Shown here piece after piece: positions 40,370 through 47,111 of a stretch of DNA of 64,000 nt (position 1 is the first letter of the stretch; the number at the start of each line of letters is the position of its first letter). The DNA is from Microbacteriaceae bacterium (GTDB lineage Bacteria; Actinomycetota; Actinomycetes; Actinomycetales; Microbacteriaceae): NCBI GenBank assembly GCA_004297935.1, contig SCRE01000006.1:310001-374000 (forward strand). Reading direction: 5' to 3'. The notes under the pieces were generated by a model that saw nothing but the letters and a program-made list of their open reading frames with translations, was not told the origin of the DNA and made no database searches. The translations under genes were made by a program, and so were the position numbers.

Positions 40370-41806
40370 TCAGGATTCGATGTTGGCCATGACGTGCTTG
40401 ATGCGCGTGTAGTCCTCAAATCCGTACATCGAGAGGTCCTTGCCGTATCCGGACTTCTTGAAACCGCCGTGCGGCATTTCCGCTACGAGCGGGATGTGGG
40501 TATTGATCCACACGCACCCGAAATCGAGTTTCTTACTCACCCGCATTGCCCGACCGAAATCCCGCGTCCACACGCTCGACGCGAGACCGTACTGCACGCT
40601 GTTCGCGTGCTGAAGGGCAACGGTTTCTCCGTCGAATTTCTGAGTTGTGATGACCGGCCCGAAGATTTCCTGCTGCGAGAGCAGGTCGGACTGTTGGAGG
40701 CCGGCGATAACGGTGGGCTCCACGTAGAAACCGCGGTCGCCCTGCCTGCTCCCCCCAGCCGTGACCGTCGCGTGATCTGGGACCTGGTTGAGGAAGCCTA
40801 AGACGCGCTCCAACTGCGACACGTTGTTCAGCGGCGGCACCAGTGCATCCTCATCGTCACGCCCGTTCTCGAACGTCGTGGTGATCGATCGCGCCCGTTC
40901 TGTAAGCGCGCCAACGAATTCGTCGTGCACACCGGACTCAACGAGAATTCGGGTCGCCGCCGTGCAGTCCTGGCCTGCGTTGAAGTAGCCGGCCATGGCT
41001 ATCGCCTCGACTGCGCTCTCGATGTCCACATCGTTGAAGACGATGACGGGTGCTTTGCCGCCGAGCTCGAGGTGCACACGTTTCACGTCGTCTGCAGCGG
41101 TCCGCGCGACATCGATCCCCGCTGCGATCGAGCCGGTGATGGACACCATCTGAGCCCGCGAATTGCCGGAAATGGCGCGACCGGTGCGGCGATCACCGCA
41201 CACGACGTTCAACACGCCGGGCGGGAAGAACTCCGATGCGATTTCCGCCAAGCGCAGCGTGGAGACTGGTGTTGTGTCGCTGGGCTTCAACACCACGGTG
41301 TTGCCTGCCGCGATCGCAGGCGCGAACTTCCAGATTGCCATCATCATCGGATAGTTCCAGGGTGTGATCTGGCCGATCACCCCGATCGGTTCGCGGCGGA
41401 TCCAGGACGTGTGACCCGTCATATATTCGGCGGTGGCGCGGCCCTCCAACACGCGGGCGGCTCCCGCGAAGAATCTGAGTTGGTCGACCATCGGAGGAAC
41501 CTCTTCCGCGGCAGTGAGAGCCAGAGGCTTGCCGGTGTTCTCGCTCTCCAAGGCCGCGAGCTCGTCTGCGTGGGCTTGCACGGCGCCGGCAAAGCCGAGG
41601 AGTGCGAGCTGGCGCTGGGCTGGCGTCGTGTCGCTCCACGTGTCGAACGCGTTGGCAGCGGCCGTGTACGCGAGGTCGACGTCCGCCTCAGTGGAAACGG
41701 GCGTTTGCGCGAACACGGTTCCGCCTGTGGGCTCGACGAGCGGTGCATATTCGGCGGCGAGAGGAGAACGCGGTTCTCCGTTGATGAAATTCGCCAGAAC
41801 CTTCAC
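40370..41806 (-). CDS. Aldehyde dehydrogenase, aminobutyraldehyde/betaine-aldehyde type
   Basis: The protein (478 residues from GTG 41806; GTG 41824 is an alternative) has TPWNYPMMMAIWKFAPAIAA, the Glu in LELGGKAPVIVFNDVDI and the catalytic Cys in FNAGQDCTAATR. The Asp-Cys-Thr wording and MMMAIWK are typical of gamma-aminobutyraldehyde and betaine-aldehyde dehydrogenases, cytosolic NAD enzymes of putrescine and related amine breakdown. It lies between the cupin gene and the importer, all on the minus strand, so the imported compound is probably oxidised through an amino-aldehyde. Substrate not certain. Confidence 0.87.
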   Translation of the reverse strand: MKVLANFINGEPRSPLAAEYAPLVEPTGGTVFAQTPVSTEADVDLAYTAAANAFDTWSDTTPAQRQLALLGFAGAVQAHADELAALESENTGKPLALTAAEEVPPMVDQLRFFAGAARVLEGRATAEYMTGHTSWIRREPIGVIGQITPWNYPMMMAIWKFAPAIAAGNTVVLKPSDTTPVSTLRLAEIASEFFPPGVLNVVCGDRRTGRAISGNSRAQMVSITGSIAAGIDVARTAADDVKRVHLELGGKAPVIVFNDVDIESAVEAIAMAGYFNAGQDCTAATRILVESGVHDEFVGALTERARSITTTFENGRDDEDALVPPLNNVSQLERVLGFLNQVPDHATVTAGGSRQGDRGFYVEPTVIAGLQQSDLLSQQEIFGPVITTQKFDGETVALQHANSVQYGLASSVWTRDFGRAMRVSKKLDFGCVWINTHIPLVAEMPHGGFKKSGYGKDLSMYGFEDYTRIKHVMANIES

Positions 41807-41807
41807 G

Positions 41808-42257
41808 CTATTCACTCGTCTCACCCGTGGATTCTGCTGCAGTGGAGTCGATATCCCAATACCTGATGTAATCGGACTCGGCCCCGTCGGGGTTAGGCCC
41901 GTAGACGCCGATCATGCGCGCATAGCGGGGTGCCCAATAGGAGCCCGTGCTGCCCGCCGTAACGGTGACGGCATCGCCAGAGTGGAGGATGACCGTATTC
42001 CCCTCCGTCTCGACGTGAAGCTCTCCCTCGACCACGATGTTGATTTCGTCGTGCGGGTGGGCGTCGGTCCACCCAGCCGCTTCGAGCTCCCACTCGGAGA
42101 GTGCGAAGTGCTGCCAGGAATCTCCGCCGGGATCGACTATGTATCGCGTTCGCATTCCAGGCCAGTCGCTGCGAAGCCGCTTCAGCGGGTGCCGCTCGAG
42201 AATAACCGGTTTCGAAGCCGATTCCGGCGCCCCAATGGGACGGTGGTCAATGCGCAT
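41808..42257 (-). CDS. Cupin-domain protein
   Basis: The 149-residue protein has a single cupin barrel: HPHDEINIVVEGELHVETEG (with two His and a Glu as metal ligands) and HSGDAVTVTAGSTGSYWAP. ATG 42257 follows GGAGCGAGG. It is the first gene of the amine/importer operon; small cupins in such places act as enzymes (isomerase, dioxygenase, lyase) or as ligand sensors. I cannot choose between them. The frame upstream to 42299 has no homology and overlaps the operator region. Confidence 0.85.
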   Translation of the reverse strand: MRIDHRPIGAPESASKPVILERHPLKRLRSDWPGMRTRYIVDPGGDSWQHFALSEWELEAAGWTDAHPHDEINIVVEGELHVETEGNTVILHSGDAVTVTAGSTGSYWAPRYARMIGVYGPNPDGAESDYIRYWDIDSTAAESTGETSE

Positions 42258-42323
42258 TCCTCGCTCCAATCGTCGTTGATTCGATAATGAGCGAGTCAAA
42301 CAGAAACAACTGTCTTAGTCAAG

Positions 42324-42381
42324 TGTCCGAGACAATTGTCTGAGAAGTTTTTCTAATTCTTGGACGCTTGTCTGGGACAAG
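42324..42381. promoter_or_regulatory. Cluster of TGTC/GACA inverted repeats, likely TetR operators
   Basis: Three related palindromes fall in the divergent gap: TGTCCGAGACA (42324-42334), GACAATTGTC (42331-42340) and CTTGTCTGGGACAAG (42367-42381). All share TGTC/GACA half-sites. The neighbouring TetR protein is the obvious ligand-controlled repressor for both directions. Confidence 0.7.
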
Positions 42382-42441
42382 TGATCTGTTAGGGTGTCCT
42401 TGGGTCAAACTGTGAGGGGCGGCCCACACCTGGGAGATGAG

Positions 42442-43029
42442 ATGCGAGTACCTGCCACGGAAAGGCGTCAACAGCTGATTGACGCAGCCGTCCGGCTGAC
42501 CTCGCGGGATGGCATCGAAGCCGCGAATTTGCGCGCTATCGCCCAGGAAGCCAATGCGCCGCTTTCGGCGGTTCACTATTGCTTCCGGGACAAAGACGAA
42601 CTCATGCATGAGGCCGTCGAATTCTGGCTTCAGCAATTGGTGGGGATGGCCGAGCAGGCGGCGATCGATGGTGGATTGCGGGGAACCCTGACGACTTTTG
42701 CTGATCAGTTCTGGCACGAGTTGGAGGGCGACCCGCGGAACATCCTCGCTCAGCTCGAGGTCGTCACTTGGGCAATCCGCGGAGAATCACACGAAGATCT
42801 GGCCGTTTCAATATACTCACGCTATGAAGCCGCCCTCAGCAAACTCTTCGCAGATGCACTGGTTTCCGCGGGCGAAACCTCAGCGATCCCTCCGGGAACG
42901 CTCGCACGAGCGGTCGTCGGAATCGTTGACGCGGGCAGCCTTCAGTACCTTTCCGATCCACGATCTGGACAGGCTCGGATCGTCTACGACCTGTTGATCG
43001 ATGCGCTATTGGTGGCCGCAGGCTTGTAG
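42442..43029 (+). CDS. TetR-family transcriptional regulator
   Basis: The 195-residue protein has a TetR N-terminal HTH (TERRQQLIDAAVRLTSRDGI, then LRAIAQEANAPLSAVHYCFR with the typical Tyr-Phe turn written HYCFRDKDEL) and an all-helical ligand domain. ATG 42442 follows GGGAG. It is divergent from the cupin-dehydrogenase-importer operon and probably represses it through the TGTC/GACA sites between them. Confidence 0.9.
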   Translation: MRVPATERRQQLIDAAVRLTSRDGIEAANLRAIAQEANAPLSAVHYCFRDKDELMHEAVEFWLQQLVGMAEQAAIDGGLRGTLTTFADQFWHELEGDPRNILAQLEVVTWAIRGESHEDLAVSIYSRYEAALSKLFADALVSAGETSAIPPGTLARAVVGIVDAGSLQYLSDPRSGQARIVYDLLIDALLVAAGL

Positions 43030-43152
43030 AGCCCTACTGCCGCGACACCTAGGGCGCCGACGGCGGCACGGTTCCTGGAGGGAGACCGGTCGACTTCTTC
43101 GGGAGGTCATACCAAGTCAGTTTTCTTCCGACAACCGCCCGGGCCTTCCACT

Positions 43153-43662
43153 TCAGTCCTTTAGGGAAGCCTCCGATCGCATCGTGTTCTGCGGCACTAA
43201 CTGCAGGACCCGGTAGTCCACGAGTTCCTGCATGACCAACCCTGTACTGGTGCGCTTCACTCCATCGATGGCCAGAATGCGGCCGGCAACGCGGTAGAGA
43301 TTGTCGGCGTCGCAAGCCACGACCTGGATCAGCAGATCGGCCACGCCCGACAGGCCTTGTACCTCGACCACTTCAGGGATGCCGCGGAGTTCCTCGGCGA
43401 TGTCGGGGATCTTGCGCTGCGTCACCCTGGTGACGATGAACGCGCGGAGCGGATAGCCGAGGAACGCCGGATCGATTCGCCGCTCGAATCCCCAGAGCGA
43501 TCCTTCTTGTGCATAGCGCGCCAGGCGTGCACGGACGGTGTTCCGAGCCAAGCCGGTGCCCTCGGCAAGAGCTAGATTCGTCGCATCCGGCGATGCGGCA
43601 AGCACCCGGAGCAGGGCGGAATCGATGGGGTCGGCGGTGCGTCCGGTGTTCATTGTGCTCAC
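43153..43662 (-). CDS. Lrp/AsnC-family regulator (1)
   Basis: The 169-residue protein has an AsnC HTH (IDSALLRVLAASPDATNLAL, GLARNTVRARLARYAQEG) and a RAM ligand domain (AFIVTRVTQRKIPDIAEELR, GLSGVADLLIQVVACD). Start is GTG 43662 or ATG 43653. It is divergent from the E1/transketolase-like gene, whose upstream region has repeated TTGCGCA-type sites, so it most likely controls that gene in response to an amino acid or keto acid. Confidence 0.9.
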   Translation of the reverse strand: MSTMNTGRTADPIDSALLRVLAASPDATNLALAEGTGLARNTVRARLARYAQEGSLWGFERRIDPAFLGYPLRAFIVTRVTQRKIPDIAEELRGIPEVVEVQGLSGVADLLIQVVACDADNLYRVAGRILAIDGVKRTSTGLVMQELVDYRVLQLVPQNTMRSEASLKD

Positions 43663-43720
43663 GAAGCCCTCTGTCGTCTGCTCACAGTTTGATCGTTGTG
43701 CGTAAATCTATCAGCATCAG

Positions 43721-43767
43721 TTGCGCAAACAGCGATTGCGTGCTGAACTCTGTGAAAGTTTTGCGCA
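43721..43767 (+). promoter_or_regulatory. Paired TTGCGCA motifs, likely AsnC binding sites
   Basis: TTGCGCA occurs at 43721-43727 and 43761-43767, 40 bp apart (about four helix turns), with near copies TTGTGCG at about 43696 and ATTGCGT at about 43735, all between the divergent AsnC gene and the E1-like gene. Several sites in helical phase fit an octameric AsnC protein. Confidence 0.6.
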
Positions 43768-43796
43768 TCTCGCGCCGAAGCACAGGAGCAACCCAC

Positions 43797-46139
43797 GTGG
43801 CAATCACGAACCCGCACGTCCCGACGACCCACCCCGCGACCGGATGCCCGGCGTTCGATCTCGAGACCCTGAGCGCGATCGAGCGTCGCGTGCTCTGGCT
43901 GGCTACGTCCATGGTCCATCACGCGAACCGGGTGCGCACGACCGCATCCGGCATCAAGGTCGGCGGACATCAGGCGTCGAGCGCATCGATGGTCACGATC
44001 ATGACGTCGCTGTGGTTCGGACAGCTCCGCCCGGAGGACCGGGTCTCGGTCAAGCCGCACGCGTCGCCGGTGCTGCACGGCATCAATTATCTGCTGGGAA
44101 ATCTGACCGAATCGTACCTGTCGACGCTTCGCGAGTTCGGCGGCCTCCAGAGTTACCCGAGTCGATCAAAGGATCCCGATCCTGTCGACTATTCCACCGG
44201 GTCGGTCGGGATCGGTGCGACCGCGCCGATCTGGGGCGCAATTTCGCGGCGCTATGCCCAAACCGTCAGCGGCACGCCCAGTGCCGGGCGCCAGTATTCC
44301 CTGGTTGGCGACGCCGAACTGGATGAGGGCGCCGTCTGGGAGGCGGTGCTGGACTCCACGGTCGCCGAATTGGGCGAGATCGTGTGGATCGTCGATCTCA
44401 ACCGGCAGTCGCTGGACCGTGTCGTGCCGAACATCGCGGCGACGAGGATCGAGCGACTGTTCAGCGCGGCCGGCTGGCAGGTCATCACCGTCAAGTTCGG
44501 TCGCGCGCTCGAGTCGATCATGGACAGGGCCGGTGGTGAGCATCTTCGCCGCCGTATTCTCGAGATGTCGAATCCTGAATACCAGCGACTCCTGAGGTGC
44601 TCCGCGGCCGAACTTCGTGAGCGGCTGCCTGGAGACGGCGCCGAGCGCGCGGCGATCGCCGAGCTGATCTCGACGATCGACGACGCGGCGCTGCTCCACG
44701 CGATCAGAAATCTTGGCGGTCACGACCTCGAAGCGCTTCGCGCGGCGTATGCCCAGATCGACGACACCCGTCCGACGGTGATTCTGGCATACACCATCAA
44801 GGGCCATGCCCTGCCGATCGAAGGTCATCCGCAGAATCACTCGTCGCTGCTGACCGTGGAACAATACGAGGCGCTCGCAGTGCACCTGGGAGAGGATGCG
44901 AACGAACCGTGGCCCCGCTTCGATCCGTCGAGTGCGGCGGGCCGGCTCTGCGCCGTCACCGCCGATATGCTTCGACGCGAACAGCCGGCCGCTGTGTTGC
45001 CGCCGCATGTTCCCAGCGACTTCGGCCGCACCCCATCGGGGACGGCCACCACTCAAGCGGCGCTCGGACGCGCGCTGCTCGACCTCAGTCGGGCGGCGCC
45101 GGAAGCGGCTCGTCACGTGGTGACCGTGAGTCCGGACGTCAGTTCGAGCACCAACCTGGCCGGCTGGCTCAACAAGGTGGGGGTCTGGTCGATCGATGAG
45201 CGCAGAGACTGGTTCAGCGACGACGCAGAGACGATCATGCACTGGCGCGAAAAGCCGACCGGACAGCACATCGAATTGGGAATCGCCGAAACGAACCTCG
45301 TCGGCCTCATCAGCGAGTTGGGAGCGACGTGGAGCCGGTGGGGCCAGCCGCTGTTTCCGATCGGGGTACTCTACGACCCATTCGTCGAACGCGCGCTCGA
45401 GCCGTGGTCGTTCGGCATCTACGCCGGTGGCCAGTCGATCCTTGTCGGCACACCGTCTGGCGTCACCCTGGCTCCGGAGGGAGGTGCTCATCAATCGATC
45501 AAGACTCCATCGATCGGTCTCGAGCAACCCGACTGTGTCAGCTATGAACCGGCTTTCGCCATCGATCTCGAGTGGACACTGCTCGCATCGCTCGCCGGAC
45601 TCGGCCGGGTTGACGGCAGATCTGCCTATCTGCGTTTGTCGACACGGCCCGTCGATCAGCGGCTTGCGCACCTCCCCGCGGATGCCGCAGGCCGTGAGCG
45701 CCGCCGCCGCCAGGTGGTTGCCGGCGGCTATGTCTTGCGCAGAGCGGCGGCTCCCCGAGCCGTCATCGTGGCGATGGGCGCTGTAGTGCCCGATGCGCTC
45801 CATGCTGCGCAACGGCTGGAAGATCAAGACATTCCGGTCGATGTGGTGTGTGTCACCAGTGCCGGGCTGCTCTTCGATGCCATGCAGTCGAGCCGCGGTT
45901 TGGCTGAAGGCTCTTCATGGATCCTCGATCAGCTCTTTCCGGCCGAACGTGCCGCTCCGATGGTGACGGTGCTGGATGGACATCCGCACACCCTGACCTT
46001 CCTCGCAGGGATCAATCGGGTGGTGAGCCGCAATCTGGGGGTCAGCCGATTCGGCCAAGCGGGCGACCTCGACGAGGTCTACCGCTATCACGGTATCGAC
46101 GTCGACAGCATCATCGGCTCGGTATTGGATATCGTGTAG
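43797..46139 (+). CDS. Transketolase-like / pyruvate-dehydrogenase-E1-like TPP enzyme, orphan
   Basis: The 780-residue protein has the AceE-like layout: GIKVGGHQASSASMVTIMTS, KPHASPVLHGINYLLG, the TPP site GDAELDEGAVWEAV with NRQSLDRVV, and a pyrimidine-binding half (HIELGIAETNLVGLISELGA, GTPSGVTLAPEGGAHQSI). GTG 43797 follows CAGGAGC. AceE is about 110 residues longer; no E2 or E3 subunit lies nearby, so it may work alone or with distant partners. Divergent AsnC gene and TTGCGCA sites suggest control by an amino acid or its keto acid, for instance a branched or aromatic 2-oxo acid. The substrate is not known to me. Confidence 0.85.
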   Translation: MAITNPHVPTTHPATGCPAFDLETLSAIERRVLWLATSMVHHANRVRTTASGIKVGGHQASSASMVTIMTSLWFGQLRPEDRVSVKPHASPVLHGINYLLGNLTESYLSTLREFGGLQSYPSRSKDPDPVDYSTGSVGIGATAPIWGAISRRYAQTVSGTPSAGRQYSLVGDAELDEGAVWEAVLDSTVAELGEIVWIVDLNRQSLDRVVPNIAATRIERLFSAAGWQVITVKFGRALESIMDRAGGEHLRRRILEMSNPEYQRLLRCSAAELRERLPGDGAERAAIAELISTIDDAALLHAIRNLGGHDLEALRAAYAQIDDTRPTVILAYTIKGHALPIEGHPQNHSSLLTVEQYEALAVHLGEDANEPWPRFDPSSAAGRLCAVTADMLRREQPAAVLPPHVPSDFGRTPSGTATTQAALGRALLDLSRAAPEAARHVVTVSPDVSSSTNLAGWLNKVGVWSIDERRDWFSDDAETIMHWREKPTGQHIELGIAETNLVGLISELGATWSRWGQPLFPIGVLYDPFVERALEPWSFGIYAGGQSILVGTPSGVTLAPEGGAHQSIKTPSIGLEQPDCVSYEPAFAIDLEWTLLASLAGLGRVDGRSAYLRLSTRPVDQRLAHLPADAAGRERRRRQVVAGGYVLRRAAAPRAVIVAMGAVVPDALHAAQRLEDQDIPVDVVCVTSAGLLFDAMQSSRGLAEGSSWILDQLFPAERAAPMVTVLDGHPHTLTFLAGINRVVSRNLGVSRFGQAGDLDEVYRYHGIDVDSIIGSVLDIV

Positions 46140-46252
46140 CCGCCGCGGCACAAGCCCGCGGACGCCGACATCGGCATAACCAGCAGCGGGACGAAGGTGA
46201 TCGATGCACTCACAACGGCGACGGAGTTCTCTCAAAACGGCAACTGGCATCG

Positions 46253-46435
46253 TGGGCGGTCGAGGTCAAGGCGACTTCAACTGTGCCTGGGCGGCATGTC
46301 GACGGGCTGGATTATCTCCGCGACAAGTGTGCCAACCGCATCGTTGCAGGGATTGTTCTGTATACCGGCACGCGGGCTATCTCGTTCGGCAATCGCCTGT
46401 GGGCTCTCCCGATCGGCTCACTCTGGCGCGCGTGA
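46253..46435 (+). pseudogene. C-terminal remnant of a second AAA/DUF4143 ATPase
   Basis: The last 60 codons before TGA 46435 read WAVEVKATSTVPGRHVDGLD, then YLRDKCANRIVAGIVLYTGT and SFGNRLWALPIGSLWRA, the standard nuclease-like end of DUF4143 ATPases. Nothing upstream matches the ATPase part. The 46140-46538 gap otherwise holds only unrelated short frames. It is the second decayed member of this family here. Confidence 0.72.
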
Positions 46436-46538
46436 AGCCTATCGAGCGCACGCATTTCCGCGTATCGTTCACGAAACAAGCTCAACAAAAGGCGCACCAA
46501 TATTCTGTTCACCACCGCATGCACCGCGAAGGGACACC

Positions 46539-46958
46539 ATGCTCGAGATGCACGTGCTCACCGACCTCATTGCCACCCAGACGGTGTTCAACCCGGCGCC
46601 GTCGGTCATCGGCGGGCTGATCGGCTGGATCATCTCGATCCTCGCCCTATGGCCGGTACTCGCGAAGGCCGGGCGCCCGGGCTGGGGTGCGATCATCCCG
46701 TTCTACAACACCTATCTGCTGATCAAGATCGCCGGTCTGCATGGTGCGCTGCTGATCTTGTACTTCATTCCGATCGCGAACATCGTCATGGCGATCATCG
46801 TCGCGCTGCGGGTCGGCCGCGCCTTCGGCAGAGGCGGGGCGTTCAGCTTCTTCCTGTTGTGGCTGCTGTCGATCATCGGCTACTTCATCGTCGGCTACGG
46901 CGGCTCGCGGTACCTCGGTGACGGCGGCGATCCGGCGAAGCGGGTGACACGCGCCTGA
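46539..46958 (+). CDS. Small DUF5684-type membrane protein
   Basis: The 139-residue protein has three or four membrane helices: GGLIGWIISILALWPVLAKA, GRPGWGAIIPFYNTYLLIKIAG (split at NTY), ILYFIPIANIVMAIIVALRV and FFLLWLLSIIGYFIVGYGGS. The WGAIIPFYNTY and GRPGW wording is that of the DUF5684 family, of unknown role. GAAGGGA precedes ATG 46539. Often found as a single gene in actinobacteria. Confidence 0.8.
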   Translation: MLEMHVLTDLIATQTVFNPAPSVIGGLIGWIISILALWPVLAKAGRPGWGAIIPFYNTYLLIKIAGLHGALLILYFIPIANIVMAIIVALRVGRAFGRGGAFSFFLLWLLSIIGYFIVGYGGSRYLGDGGDPAKRVTRA

Positions 46959-47040
46959 TCGGCACCGGTCGGCATGGTGTCGCCGCTGCGCAGTCATGGA
47001 CATTCCGCGGCGGCACCGTAGCGCACATCTCCTGCATGCG

Positions 47041-47111
47041 GGCCGGAGGATGCGGCGAACTGTTGCGCGGAAACCCGATAAAAAGCGCAACTCACCGCAT
47101 ATCCTCGAAAT
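47041..47111 (+). promoter_or_regulatory. putA leader, duplicate of the PLP decarboxylase leader
   Basis: These 71 bp end at the putA start and match 25421-25492 closely (see that entry). TTGCGCG (47063-47069) stands where the other copy has TTGCGCA. A proline- or amino-acid-responsive regulator, perhaps an AsnC protein, may read both. Confidence 0.7.

Noticed and set aside
40034-40419. Short frames opposite the start of the family 5 binding protein considered as an antisense gene
   Set aside because: No ribosome site or motif; the lipoprotein signal on the minus strand explains the region.
46140-46538. Short plus-strand frame with several Cys (about 46204-46480) considered as a small regulator
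   Set aside because: It overlaps the DUF4143 remnant in another frame and shows no motif of its own.
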